Source: Bacillus sp. UNC438CL73TsuS30
Lineage (GTDB): Bacteria > Bacillota > Bacilli > Bacillales > Cytobacillaceae
DNA: 64,000 nt
Assembly (NCBI RefSeq): GCF_000482325.1
Contig: NZ_KI535295.1
Coordinates: 1,289,060 to 1,353,059, forward strand
Direction of reading: 5' to 3'
Positions within the stretch are counted from its first letter, which is position 1; each line of letters opens with the position of its first letter. Of the stretch, positions 17,302 to 26,333 are shown piece after piece. The position numbers and the translations under genes are program-made. The notes under the pieces are model-generated. The model saw nothing but the letters and a program-made list of their open reading frames with translations, had not been told where the DNA came from and did no database searches.

Positions 17302-18849
17302 ATGTTTCATTTTAAGAAGTTTTTAAAAGGCATGGGCTCTTCTGGGGGCAAACAAAATAACAAATATTTAAATCTTGAATTGAAAAATAGGCAAGATGAT
17401 GTCCTTTCTGCGGATTTAACTCAAAATACAGAAAAACTTCTCCAGCTATTTTCTCAAGCACCTGATTTAGTCATTCGTCGATTTAAAATTGCAGGGAATT
17501 CGACAGATGCCGCTTTAGTATACTTGAAAGGATTGACGGATAAAAATGCGATCCATTATCACGTTCTGAAGCCTCTGATGCAAAGCTCTTTCGACCCAAA
17601 TCAGGAACTGCCAATCACATTGGGAGAAATAGAAATCGCCTATACATATAGTCAAATCGAAGAGGCTATTTTAGGAGGAGAAAGCATCTTATTATTAGGT
17701 GGTCAAAACTCAGCCTATCAATTAGCTACAAAAGGTTGGCCGCAAAGAGAAATAAAAGATCCTCAGAATGAAATCTCTCTAAAAGGGGCCCATCAAGGAT
17801 TTGTTGAAACCGGGAGTCAAAATATTGCATTAATTCGCAGGTATATCCCCCAACAGGAATTACGATTGAAAGAGATGACAGTTGGTATTAGGGGGAAATC
17901 AAAAGTTTCCATTTTATATTTAAGTGATGTAGCTTCTGAAGAGGTGCTAAGAGAACTAGAAACACGGATCCAAAAAATTAATGTGGACGCCATCATTAAT
18001 ACCGGTGAACTGATTGAGTTCATTGAAGATAATCCATTTTCACCCTTTCCACAATTTATCTTAACTGAGAGACCTGATTCAGCTGTATCCCATATTCTTC
18101 AAGGGAGATTTGCTATTATTTTGGATCGCTCCCCGAGCGTAATAATTGCTCCAACCAATTTTATGTCTTTTTTTCAGGGGATAGATGATTACGGAACACG
18201 TTGGTTAGTTGCTTCCTTTATCCGACTATTGCGTTTCATTGCCTTAATGATTGCTCTATTTTTGCCCGCGACGTATGTTGCGTTTATCTCCTTTAATTTT
18301 GAGGTCATCCCGATGAAGCTCTTGTTATCGATTGCAGAGTCCAGGATACAAGTTCCACTCTCACCTGTGATGGAAGCGATTCTTATGGAAGTGACCTTAG
18401 AATTAATGAGGGAAGCGGCACTCAGGCTTCCCACTCCAATCGGCCAGACAATTGGAATTGTGGGCGGCATTATCATTGGTCAAGCGGCGGTTCAGGCAGG
18501 GATTGTAAGCAACATTATGATCATAGTCGTAGCCATTACAGCCATCGCTTCTTATAACATCCCCAATTATGATATGAGTTCTTCCATTAGACTATTGAGA
18601 TTTCCGATGATGCTAGCGGCTTCCTTGTTTGGTGTAATTGGGATTGTAATCGGAGGGATGACCTTAGTAGGCCATTTAATCAGTCTTGAATCGCTGGGCA
18701 CTCCTTACGGAAGTCCTTTAGCTCCTTTTAGAATTACCGATATGAAGGATGCCTTTATGCGTTTTCCTTTATGGGTAATGAAAAAACGCCCGAAAGGCAC
18801 AGGGGCTAATCGAATGATTCGGCAAGGGAAAAATCGCACTAAAAGGTGA
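17302..18849 (+). CDS. GerA-family spore germination protein, A subunit
   Basis: A 515-residue A subunit of a GerA-type germinant receptor. The N-terminal cytoplasmic domain (about 1-285) contains the conserved DPNQELPITLGEIE region. ILQGRFAIILDRSP precedes the membrane domain, which has about five segments (PATYVAFISFNFEVIPMKLL, RLPTPIGQTIGIVGGIIIGQ region). ATG 17302 is preferred, with GAGAGGGA eight bases upstream; ATG 17275 and 17251 are possible. It acts with the next two genes in the spore inner membrane, and expression in the forespore is expected. Confidence 0.92.
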   Translation: MFHFKKFLKGMGSSGGKQNNKYLNLELKNRQDDVLSADLTQNTEKLLQLFSQAPDLVIRRFKIAGNSTDAALVYLKGLTDKNAIHYHVLKPLMQSSFDPNQELPITLGEIEIAYTYSQIEEAILGGESILLLGGQNSAYQLATKGWPQREIKDPQNEISLKGAHQGFVETGSQNIALIRRYIPQQELRLKEMTVGIRGKSKVSILYLSDVASEEVLRELETRIQKINVDAIINTGELIEFIEDNPFSPFPQFILTERPDSAVSHILQGRFAIILDRSPSVIIAPTNFMSFFQGIDDYGTRWLVASFIRLLRFIALMIALFLPATYVAFISFNFEVIPMKLLLSIAESRIQVPLSPVMEAILMEVTLELMREAALRLPTPIGQTIGIVGGIIIGQAAVQAGIVSNIMIIVVAITAIASYNIPNYDMSSSIRLLRFPMMLAASLFGVIGIVIGGMTLVGHLISLESLGTPYGSPLAPFRITDMKDAFMRFPLWVMKKRPKGTGANRMIRQGKNRTKR

Positions 18850-18853
18850 GAAA

Positions 18854-19954
18854 ATGAAAAAATATGCCTATAATGAAATCACCCTTATGCAGTATATTTT
18901 CCTAATTAATGGAACGCAGGTGGGAACGGGCGTTCTATCTCTTCCGCGTGTACTTGCAGAAAAAGCAGGAACAGACGGTTGGATTTCTTTACTCATTGGA
19001 TGGTTTTTTTCTGTAATGGCGAGTATCTTTATTATTAAAACGGTGGAAAGATACCCAAACGATACCCTTTACGAGATTCTTATTCGATTATTCGGAAAGA
19101 TTATTGGGAAAGCAGTAGTCATTGTTTACATGTTGTACTTTGCTTTTTATGGTGGGACTATTCTTGTAAACGGCTGCCTTTATATCAAGGCATGGTTTCT
19201 GCCTAGAACCCCCGATTTCATCATATTATTATTATTCTCAATTCCGACTTTTTTGGTTGCCCGCAACGGGATTCGCATTTTAGGCAGATATTCGGAGTTA
19301 TCTTTTTACATGGTGATGTGGATTCCACTTTTTTTCTTGATACCGCTTAGGGATGGAAACTGGCTGCACTTTCTTCCATTACTTAAAGAAGGATGGAAAC
19401 CAGTAATATCAGCAGTACCTACCACAGCTTTTTCCTTTTTGGGATTTGAAGTGGCATTCTTCTTGTACCCTTTTTTACAAAAAAAGCAACATGCTGTTCT
19501 CGGAATTACCATTGCAAACACCTTAACTATGTTGTTCTATTTATTTGTGACGATTGTCTGTTTTGCCTATTTTAGCCCCGATGGGATATTAGAATTTAAT
19601 CAACCCGTCCTGAATTTACTTAAATTAATAGAATTTCGCTTTTTGGAGCGGTTTGACATGATTTTATTGGCCCATTATCTGATTGTTGTTTCTACAGCAT
19701 GGATGCCTTGCGTATACTTTGCAACATTTTGTTCTAGTCAATTACTGGGAAAACAGGATCATAGCCCACATGTAATCATCTTATTATTAATCATTATTGG
19801 CTTGGTATTTTGGTTTCAGCCTACCTGGAATGAATCTGAAAAATGGCAAACGATGATTGTTAAAGGCGGGCTGCAATTGGCTTATGTTGTTCCTCCTTGT
19901 TTATGGGCTTATAGCTGGATCTATGAAAAGTACCGTCGGAGGGTAAACCTTTGA
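18854..19954 (+). CDS. GerB-family spore germination permease, B subunit
   Basis: A 366-residue permease with about ten membrane segments. The start LMQYIFLINGTQVGTGVLSL matches the unwound first helix of GerAB proteins, which forms the ligand pocket. It begins five bases after the A subunit stop, with the ribosome site AAAGGTGAG overlapping that stop, so translation is coupled. It shares family with the divergent protein at 15696-16808, but the two differ clearly, so they are not a recent duplication. Confidence 0.93.
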   Translation: MKKYAYNEITLMQYIFLINGTQVGTGVLSLPRVLAEKAGTDGWISLLIGWFFSVMASIFIIKTVERYPNDTLYEILIRLFGKIIGKAVVIVYMLYFAFYGGTILVNGCLYIKAWFLPRTPDFIILLLFSIPTFLVARNGIRILGRYSELSFYMVMWIPLFFLIPLRDGNWLHFLPLLKEGWKPVISAVPTTAFSFLGFEVAFFLYPFLQKKQHAVLGITIANTLTMLFYLFVTIVCFAYFSPDGILEFNQPVLNLLKLIEFRFLERFDMILLAHYLIVVSTAWMPCVYFATFCSSQLLGKQDHSPHVIILLLIIIGLVFWFQPTWNESEKWQTMIVKGGLQLAYVVPPCLWAYSWIYEKYRRRVNL

Positions 19955-21054
19955 AAAGAAAAATATTAGGTTGTTTATTGCTCTCGGTTTTTATGTTGAC
20001 CGGATGTGTGGACCAAATCAATGTGGAGGATGTCACTCTGACACTTATCCTTGGTTTAGATTTGGATGAGGATAATCATTTAGTGGTGTACATGACAAGT
20101 CCTGTCTTTAATAAAGAAGCGCAGATGAAGGAGGAGAAAGTCGCTGTAAAAGCCTATACGGTTAGAGATTCAAGGGAACTATTTGATACCACGGTGATGG
20201 CATTGACATCTGGAAGTAAAACTCAATTAATTTTAATCGGGAAAAAGCTTTTAAAACAAAAAAACTGGATAAGGTACATCGATCCCTACTATCGAGACCC
20301 AAAGAATACGGTAACCACACGAGTCGTTGCAGTAGACGGGCCTGTATCGGACCTAATTTTTTTTAGGCCGAAGGACAAGCCTCGTCTCCCACTGTATTTA
20401 GCAAATTTAGTAGATACCGCCTACAGAAGAAATGTAACGGTAAAAACAACCCTTCAAGAATTTCATGAGCAAATGATTGAAAAGGGGAAGACCGCTAGTA
20501 TTACCGAGATGAAAAAAAATAGCAAAATCATGTTGACCGGAACGGCTCTTCTGGATGAAAACGGCCTATACAAGCTAACGATCAATCCACACGAAAACAA
20601 ATTATTACGAATCTTGCAGAACAAAAAAAGAGGAGATTTTCCATTTACCCTTTCAGTCCCGTTGAAACCGAATGGACAAGAGAAACATTGGTTAAGCTTT
20701 GGCACACAAAGCATCAAGGTAAAAACAAAGGTAAGGTATGACGGCCACTATATTTTTGACACCAATATAAAAATGCGTGTTTCTATTACAGAAATGCTTT
20801 TTCCTTTCAATGTAAGGAAAGATGCAGCCAAACTCGAAAAGAGTATTCAAACAAAAATGAAAGCAGATTTTGAGCACTTAATAAAGAAAACGCAAGAAGC
20901 GAAAATTGACCCTTTTGGCTATGGTCTATATGCAAGAGCATATACGTATCCAGAGTGGAAAAAAGTACAAAATCAATGGGATGAAACTTTTTCTAAGGCA
21001 GATGTAAACGTTAAAGTAAATGTAATCATTAGCGGAATGGGAACCATTAAGTAA
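19951..21054 (+). CDS. Ger(x)C-family germination lipoprotein, C subunit
   Basis: A 367-residue lipoprotein. The signal peptide (residues 3-18) ends in the lipobox LTGC. The N-terminal domain has VTLTLILGLDLDE, and the C-terminal GerAC domain runs to KVNVIISGMGTIK. The start is TTG 19951, overlapping the B subunit stop (TTGA), behind CGGAGG. Completes the A-B-C receptor operon. A tandem repeat array follows instead of a clear simple terminator. Confidence 0.92.
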   Translation: MKRKILGCLLLSVFMLTGCVDQINVEDVTLTLILGLDLDEDNHLVVYMTSPVFNKEAQMKEEKVAVKAYTVRDSRELFDTTVMALTSGSKTQLILIGKKLLKQKNWIRYIDPYYRDPKNTVTTRVVAVDGPVSDLIFFRPKDKPRLPLYLANLVDTAYRRNVTVKTTLQEFHEQMIEKGKTASITEMKKNSKIMLTGTALLDENGLYKLTINPHENKLLRILQNKKRGDFPFTLSVPLKPNGQEKHWLSFGTQSIKVKTKVRYDGHYIFDTNIKMRVSITEMLFPFNVRKDAAKLEKSIQTKMKADFEHLIKKTQEAKIDPFGYGLYARAYTYPEWKKVQNQWDETFSKADVNVKVNVIISGMGTIK

Positions 21055-21162
21055 AGATTACTTCAATCTATTAAGTCTTTTTCTAGACAAAAAATTATAA
21101 AAAGGCTCTTTTCTTAAACTTTGTTGTTCTTGATATAATAATTGTTCAATATTGATGCTCTT

Positions 21163-21572
21163 TTCGGACAACATTGAAGCAACCAAGGGTAAACGTGTCC
21201 GAATGAGGGGTTCATTCGGACAACTTCGATGAAGCCAATGGCAAACGTGTCCGAATCAGGAGTTCATACGGACAGCTTTGTTTGAAGCTAAGGGCAAACG
21301 TGTCCGAATCAGGAGTTCATACGGACAGCTTTGTTTGAAGCTAAGGGCAATCGTGTCTGAATGAGGGGTTCATACGGACAGCTTTGTTTGAAGCTAAGGG
21401 CAATCGTGTCCAAATCAGGGGTCCATTCGGACAGCTTGTTTGAAGCTAAGGGCAATCGTGTCCAAATCAGGGGTTCATACGGACAGCTTTGTTTGAAGCC
21501 AAGGGCAATCGTGTCCGAATGAGGGGTTCATTCGGAAAACGCCGAAGAATCCAATGGCAATCATGTCCGAAT
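21163..21572. repeat. tandem array 1: about eight 52-53-bp hairpin units
   Basis: The string CGTGTCCGAAT or a variant recurs at 21194, 21246, 21299, 21352, 21405, 21457, 21510 and 21562: steps of 52 or 53 bp. Inside each unit, GTCCGAATGA or a variant pairs with TCATTCGGAC across a short G-rich loop, so the array can form a row of hairpins. It lies between convergent genes. The core TGTCCGAA/TTCGGACA is shared with array 4 (51005-51292). Confidence 0.9.
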
Positions 21573-21641
21573 GCATGCCTTAGGTTAAAAAGTTTACTAT
21601 TAAATCTGTTCGAAAAACAACAATCTTTGCGAAAACAGCCA

Positions 21642-21666
21642 TAAAAAAAGACCAATAATTGGTCTG
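21642..21666 (-). terminator. terminator of the XRE regulator gene
   Basis: AGACCAA/TTGGTCT hairpin; on the minus strand it runs into a T7 tail. Confidence 0.7.
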
Positions 21667-21755
21667 AGAGGTAGTGGATTGGTTAACATTTTTTTGTCAT
21701 TCATTCTGATGTAAATTCTCCTCAATTTATATTTTATATCAAATAGTCATAGAGA

Positions 21756-22307
21756 TTAGTCGGGATAAAAGATAATGATGTAGAATCTAACCAGTTCATC
21801 AGAATCGTTTATATAAATGTGTTCAGTATTTGCATGAAATTTAATTGACTCATCCGTATTTAATACAAGCTTCTCGCCTTGAACTTCGAGTGTAAGGATT
21901 CCCCGTTGGATCAGTACATATTCTTCACCTATATGTTTTTCAGATAGATGACTAAATCCTGGCTTAAGGTCCACAGTAAAAATCTCAAACTTTTTTTCGG
22001 GGTTAAATGGGAAGAGAGAATAGACAAGATAATTTCCATCATTATCAATCATTGGAGTAAGTTGATCCATGTTTATTTTTTCAATTTGCGGCTTTTCATT
22101 TTCCTTTAAAAAAGCAGAAAAAGATACGTGTAATCCATTTGCGATTTTCCAGAGAGTGGTAACCGTCGGATTTGATTTTCCATTTTCAATTTGACCTAAC
22201 ATGGCTTTACTTACTCCAGTTAGTTCCGCTACACTATCTAAACTCAATCCTCGCTTTTTTCTTATTTCGGCAAGATTACTAGCTATAACCTCTTGAATAA
22301 ACTCCAT
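21756..22307 (-). CDS. XRE-family regulator with cupin sensor domain
   Basis: A 183-residue regulator. The N-terminal helix-turn-helix (about 8-62) reads LAEIRKKRGLSLDSVAELTG and SKAMLGQIENGKSNPT. The C-terminal half is a cupin_2 domain (HIGEEYVLIQRGILTLE) that probably binds a small ligand. It is divergent from azlCD, and regulators of this type are common next to AzlC/AzlD exporters, so it most likely controls them. Two possible operator patterns lie in the 80-base gap. Confidence 0.9.
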   Translation of the reverse strand: MEFIQEVIASNLAEIRKKRGLSLDSVAELTGVSKAMLGQIENGKSNPTVTTLWKIANGLHVSFSAFLKENEKPQIEKINMDQLTPMIDNDGNYLVYSLFPFNPEKKFEIFTVDLKPGFSHLSEKHIGEEYVLIQRGILTLEVQGEKLVLNTDESIKFHANTEHIYINDSDELVRFYIIIFYPD

Positions 22308-22318
22308 ACATAATCTCC

Positions 22319-22372
22319 TTGACTCTTTATTGTATTCATTATAACATACGTATGAACAATATAACAGACGAA
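22319..22372. promoter_or_regulatory. divergent control region between XRE regulator and azlC
   Basis: Contains TTGACT at 22319, the perfect 10-bp palindrome CATACGTATG (22345-22354) and a repeated ATATAACAxACG-like sequence starting near 22338 and 22356. These are candidate promoter and XRE operator elements; no single one is decisive. Confidence 0.5.
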
Positions 22373-22386
22373 AGAGTGGGGGAACG

Positions 22387-23112
22387 ATGATTGAATTAGT
22401 AAACGAAGTGAACAGCGAAGAGAATCTCCCTACATTTTCCCAGGGTGTAAAAGATTGTATCCCAACCTTAATAGGTTACATCAGTATTGGAATTGCGATG
22501 GGGATTGTTGGAGTTTCCTCTAATCTAAGTATTGTAGAAATTACTCTATTAGCTGCATTAGTTTATGCAGGTGCAGCTCAGTTTATTATTTGTGCACTGT
22601 TAGTATCAGGAAGTCCGATTTCAGTGATTGTATTTACAACTTTTATTGTGAATTTACGGAATTTTTTATTATGTATGACATTGGCTCCTCACTTTACAAA
22701 ATATTCTTTAATGAAAAATATCGGGATCGGTGCTCTTGTAACAGATGAATCGTTTGGTGTTGCCTATAATAAAATGGCTAAAAGGGAAAGTGTTAATGCT
22801 AAGTGGATGAATGGGTTGAATGTTACAGCTTATTTATGCTGGATCGTATCTTGTATGCTGGGTGCCATTTTTGGCAAATGGATTTCAAATCCAAAAGTAT
22901 TTGGATTAGATTTTTCATTAACCGCGATGTTTTTGGCATTACTTGTTTTACAATTACAAACGATACAAAAAAGTAAGTTAAGGTTTTATCTATCATTAAT
23001 TATTTATGTTGTGGTTGCCATGTTGGTTCTATGTATGTTTGTTCCTTCATATATAGCGATTCTATTATCGACCATTATAGTTGCAACGATTGGAGTGCTA
23101 AAAGACAAATGA
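22387..23112 (+). CDS. azlC: AzlC-family branched-chain amino acid exporter subunit
   Basis: A 241-residue membrane protein with about seven segments. IPTLIGYISIGIAMGIVG, LVYAGAAQFIICALL and FIVNLRNFLLCMTLAPHF are AzlC signatures. With AzlD it forms an exporter of branched-chain amino acids (or their toxic analogues, such as azaleucine). Ribosome site GGGGGAACG is moderate. The stop overlaps the azlD start. Confidence 0.92.
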   Translation: MIELVNEVNSEENLPTFSQGVKDCIPTLIGYISIGIAMGIVGVSSNLSIVEITLLAALVYAGAAQFIICALLVSGSPISVIVFTTFIVNLRNFLLCMTLAPHFTKYSLMKNIGIGALVTDESFGVAYNKMAKRESVNAKWMNGLNVTAYLCWIVSCMLGAIFGKWISNPKVFGLDFSLTAMFLALLVLQLQTIQKSKLRFYLSLIIYVVVAMLVLCMFVPSYIAILLSTIIVATIGVLKDK

Positions 23113-23435
23113 GTATGAATTTAACCATTTTATTCATCATTTTAGGGTGTGCCATTGTCACCTTCGTTCCGAGAATCATTCCTTTTTTAGTGATAAGAAA
23201 TGTAAATCTGCCAAAAGTGGTGATTAAATGGCTTTCGTTTATCCCTATTTGTATTTTTACTGCACTTATCGTTGATAGCTTTATCGTTAAAGACCAATTA
23301 TCCTTACTATCAATTGATTGGGGTGTACTTGCTGCTATTATCCCAACACTTGTGATAGCCTTATGGACAAAGAGTTTATCCGTTACCGTTTTAGTAGGTA
23401 TCGTATGTATGGCTACTGTTAGGGCTTTATTTTAA
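23109..23435 (+). CDS. azlD: AzlD-family exporter subunit
   Basis: A 108-residue protein with about four membrane segments. CAIVTFVPRIIPFLVI and VLVGIVCMATVRALF are typical of AzlD. The start is ATG 23109, overlapping the azlC stop as ATGA; a longer in-frame reading from 23031 lies inside azlC. Small partner of AzlC, needed for its transport function. Confidence 0.9.
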   Translation: MSMNLTILFIILGCAIVTFVPRIIPFLVIRNVNLPKVVIKWLSFIPICIFTALIVDSFIVKDQLSLLSIDWGVLAAIIPTLVIALWTKSLSVTVLVGIVCMATVRALF

Positions 23436-23449
23436 CCAGAGCTAAAGAA

Positions 23450-23482
23450 AAAATAGCGTGGAAAGTCTCACGCTATTTTTTA
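23450..23482 (+). terminator. azlCD terminator
   Basis: AAAATAGCGTG/CACGCTATTTTTT hairpin 15 bases after the azlD stop. Confidence 0.85.
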
Positions 23483-23510
23483 CTGAAGCTCCCGATTTTA
23501 GGGTTCTTTA

Positions 23511-24002
23511 TTATGGTTTTAACAAAATCGATAACACTCGACCTTGCAAGATTGCGTCTGTTTTAGAATTTACCAGGTGGCTAACTTCTTGGCAAAAATG
23601 AGCGAGGAGTTCTTCGCCAATTTTTGAATGGGTGATTTCTCTTCCACGAAATCGAACACTTACCTTTACATGAAATCCTTTTGTTAAAAAGGTGATGGCG
23701 CTATTTACTTTTGTTTGTAGGTCATTTTCATCAATCGTGATGGATAAACGTATTTCTTTTGTTACGATGATTTTCTGATTCTGTTTGTTCTGCTTTTCTT
23801 TTTTCTGCAATTCAAATTTGTATTTACCGCCATCTAAAATCTTACAAACGGGTGGATCCGATTCAGTGATTTGAACAAGGTCTAATCCCATTTCAATCGC
23901 CATGTTAAGCGCTTGAGCGGTGGGTAACACTTGCTGACCGCTCTCTGAGACGAGTCTCACTACTTTTGATTCAATCTCTTCGTTCATAATTATTCTTTTT
24001 AT
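23511..24002 (-). CDS. IF-3 paralogue, translation initiation factor family
   Basis: A protein of about 163 residues with both IF-3 domains: N-terminal MNEEIESKVVRLV, the linker PPVCKILDGGKYKFELQKKEK, and a C-terminal domain with RGREITHSKIGEELL. The linker and ribosome-binding residues are kept, but the sequence diverges from a housekeeping infC and lacks the usual rpmI-rplT neighbours, so it looks like a second copy. The start is unusual. AGGAGG (24012-24017) lies 24 bases from the first ATG (23987) but nine bases from an in-frame ATA at 24002, which restores an N-terminus like that of InfC. True infC uses the rare start AUU and is controlled by IF-3 itself. The first ATG remains the fallback. 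Confidence 0.82.
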   Translation of the reverse strand: MKRIIMNEEIESKVVRLVSESGQQVLPTAQALNMAIEMGLDLVQITESDPPVCKILDGGKYKFELQKKEKQNKQNQKIIVTKEIRLSITIDENDLQTKVNSAITFLTKGFHVKVSVRFRGREITHSKIGEELLAHFCQEVSHLVNSKTDAILQGRVLSILLKP

Positions 24003-24230
24003 AGATCAATTCCTCCTATTTAAACTCATTCATTACAATTTATGATAAGAAATAAAAAATGGTAGGGCGCTTTAACTGTTTCTGGCAATTAGTTAAAGTA
24101 TGCTCTGGCAAGAGGGGACGTTTCGGCGATCCCAATTTTCTCTTCTTCAACTTATAACTCTACTCTCATCGAAATAATTCCGAAACAAAAGATTTAGTGT
24201 ATAATACATCTATAATAATTTTTTAAGGAG

Positions 24231-25052
24231 ATGTTTATGGAGTTAATAACAGGTAAGGTCATAATAATATCTCTATTTTTATTGATAATCACAATGATTG
24301 AGACATTAGCTTATTCAACAAGGATTTCGGGAGCAAGGGTAAAATTGATTGCCACTGCGTTATCTTTGTTTAGTACCCTAGTAATTATTTCAAGGTTTTC
24401 TACAATGATACAGCAACCTCTTACTGCAAAACTTATCGCTGAAGCACCTAATCTAAACAAATTACATTACATAGAGGAACAGTATAGAATTTTAATCGCA
24501 GTAACCTCAATTGGAGTGTTGTGCGGGATACTGCTTTTTCCAACGTTCATAAATATTTTTTCAAGAGCCATCATACAACTTTCAAATCAACGTGGTTCAA
24601 TCATTACACTGTTTGTGACTCAATTCAATCGAAAAAGCATCAGAAAAATAGTAACTTGTTTTAGATTACCAAGATTTTCATATCTAAAGGGAATTACGTT
24701 AAAAACCATACCAAAGCGGCTTTTTGTGATTAATGTCATCATTTCCGCTGTATTTACCATCGGGGTACTATCTTCCATTTATGCATCGATGATCGTTCCC
24801 AAAGATTATGCACAGGCTGCATTAATGTCATCGGGGATTATAAATGGTATAGCAACTATCTTATTGACATTGTTTATTGACCCTAAAGCTTCCGTATTAG
24901 CTGATCGAGTTATGAAAAAACAAACGAATTATATTTACTTAAAAAGCTACTCTTTGACGATGATTAGTTCAAAATTTTTGGGTACAATTGTGGCTCAACT
25001 AATACTTATCCCCGCGGCATATTATGTTGCTTGGTTTGCTAAGTGGATTTAA
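24231..25052 (+). CDS. amj: Amj, alternate lipid II flippase
   Basis: A 273-residue membrane protein with about six segments. IETLAYSTRISGARV near the N-terminus and the overall length match Amj (formerly YdaH, DUF2837). In B. subtilis Amj can replace MurJ in flipping lipid II across the membrane during wall synthesis and is induced through SigM. Ribosome site AAGGAG precedes the ATG. The gene is alone, with a good terminator behind it. Confidence 0.9.
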   Translation: MFMELITGKVIIISLFLLIITMIETLAYSTRISGARVKLIATALSLFSTLVIISRFSTMIQQPLTAKLIAEAPNLNKLHYIEEQYRILIAVTSIGVLCGILLFPTFINIFSRAIIQLSNQRGSIITLFVTQFNRKSIRKIVTCFRLPRFSYLKGITLKTIPKRLFVINVIISAVFTIGVLSSIYASMIVPKDYAQAALMSSGIINGIATILLTLFIDPKASVLADRVMKKQTNYIYLKSYSLTMISSKFLGTIVAQLILIPAAYYVAWFAKWI

Positions 25053-25090
25053 TGAGTTCTTTTTCAATTTACAGGTGCTTGAGTTTAACC

Positions 25091-25116
25091 AAGAGTCGTA
25101 GCTGCGACTCTTTTTC
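25091..25116 (+). terminator. amj terminator
   Basis: AGAGTCG/CGACTCT hairpin with a TTTTT tail, about 40 bases after the amj stop. Confidence 0.8.
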
Positions 25117-25245
25117 TTGTCCCTAAATGGCAGGTTAGTTAAACAAAGGGAGGTTACTTTATTAGAATTAGAGATTTTACCTATTAACCTTTTTGGGTCT
25201 ATTCTGACTAAATATTACTATATTAATAAATGCCATTAAAGACAA

Positions 25246-25275
25246 AAAAGAAGCGTAGAATTTACGCTTCTTTTA
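25246..25275 (-). terminator. bidirectional hairpin after the YjcZ-like gene
   Basis: AAGAAGCGTA/TACGCTTCTT flanked by A and T runs; serves the minus-strand gene at 25328 and may stop plus-strand read-through. Confidence 0.7.
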
Positions 25276-25327
25276 AAAGTGAGATGAACTCTATGGCTTC
25301 GGATTAGGCGTTTTTTTCTTTAAAAGA

Positions 25328-25420
25328 TTAGTATCCTTTCATAAAAGAAGTACCAACAATGATTAATAGAATAAATAGAACAACAATTAATACAAAACTT
25401 GATCCACCGTAACCGTACAT
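25328..25420 (-). CDS. YjcZ-family sporulation mini-protein
   Basis: A 30-residue protein: a Gly/Tyr-rich head (MYGYGGSS) and one membrane helix (FVLIVVLFILLIIVGTSF). It belongs to the YjcZ family of tiny sporulation-linked membrane proteins of Bacilli. The ribosome site AAAGGTGGTG lies eight bases before the ATG. A close relative with a different head is at 46370-46459. The rest of the gap from 25421 to 25764 shows nothing I can name. Confidence 0.88.
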   Translation of the reverse strand: MYGYGGSSFVLIVVLFILLIIVGTSFMKGY

Positions 25421-25764
25421 TATGAATCACCACCTTTATTTAGAGGTACTACATTATATGGATTGTCGATTAACGTCGAAATGGACAAGCGTGGAATTAT
25501 ATAAAAATGGATACTGTAAATTACGAGGATAATACGCATTTGAAAAGAAGGTACCTTGTTCTACGAACGGGTGCTTTTCTTCAATAGTCTTTGCAATAAT
25601 CTTCAACAATCGTGCCAGATTGTTGAAGAGAGGTTTACAAGAATAGCAAAATATCCTTGGAATAATTAGCCTTTGAGAGAGGTGTTGGTTAGCTGAGCAT
25701 GATACAATGAATTCGTAGGTTTTGCTAAAAAATTGGTGAAATGTTAATTTAAGGAGGAAGCGGA

Positions 25765-26262
25765 ATGTTTACATCAGTAAATGATTTCTTAAAAGAATGG
25801 AAGCAAGAATCAGCTGTTACCCAAAAAGTGCTGGATGTGCTTACGGATGAATCTTTGCATCAGGAGGTTTCTCCAGGGTTATACAGCATTGGAAGCTTGG
25901 CTTGGCACATTAGTGGAGCAGCTTACTACTTTCCTTCACAGGTTGGAATAAAATTTGAGATTCCTGATCTTCAAAAAGAGGCACCGACATCAGCTGCTGA
26001 AATCAGTGAGACCTACATGATAGTAAGTCAGAGGTTAACACAAGCATTTTCTGAACAGGTTTCAGATGAAAAAATGAACAAAATGGTGAATTTATTTGGA
26101 ATGGACATGCCAGTACAAGCTGTTTTCCGTCTGCTAATTCAACATCAGGCTCATCATCGTGGACAATTGACTGTCCTTATGAGACAAGCCAACTTGAAAG
26201 TTCCTGGCATATATGGTCCTAGCAAAGAAGAATGGGAAGCAATGAATGCTCAAAAAAGCTGA
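25765..26262 (+). CDS. DinB-family protein
   Basis: A 165-residue four-helix-bundle protein of the DinB/YfiT superfamily. Metal-binding His residues are visible in LAWHISGAAYYF and in HQAHHRGQLTVLM, the latter being the family hallmark. Members are metal-dependent thiol transferases or of unknown role, often induced by stress. AAGGAGGAAG is a strong ribosome site. A distant relative lies at 47715-48233. Confidence 0.88.
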   Translation: MFTSVNDFLKEWKQESAVTQKVLDVLTDESLHQEVSPGLYSIGSLAWHISGAAYYFPSQVGIKFEIPDLQKEAPTSAAEISETYMIVSQRLTQAFSEQVSDEKMNKMVNLFGMDMPVQAVFRLLIQHQAHHRGQLTVLMRQANLKVPGIYGPSKEEWEAMNAQKS

Positions 26263-26275
26263 TATTGTTGATATA

Positions 26276-26301
26276 AAAAAGGCCGGCTCCTGCCGGTTTA
26301 T
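26276..26301 (+). terminator. terminator-like hairpin after the DinB gene
   Basis: A GGCCGGC/GCCGGTTT-type stem follows the gene, leading into a short T-rich tail. Confidence 0.55.
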
Positions 26302-26333
26302 TGTACAAAAATTTCTCTAGGAGGTAATAAAAA

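Noticed and set aside
21163-21572. CRISPR array, considered for this and the other tandem arrays
   Set aside because: Whole units repeat without unique spacers, units vary internally, and no cas genes are present.
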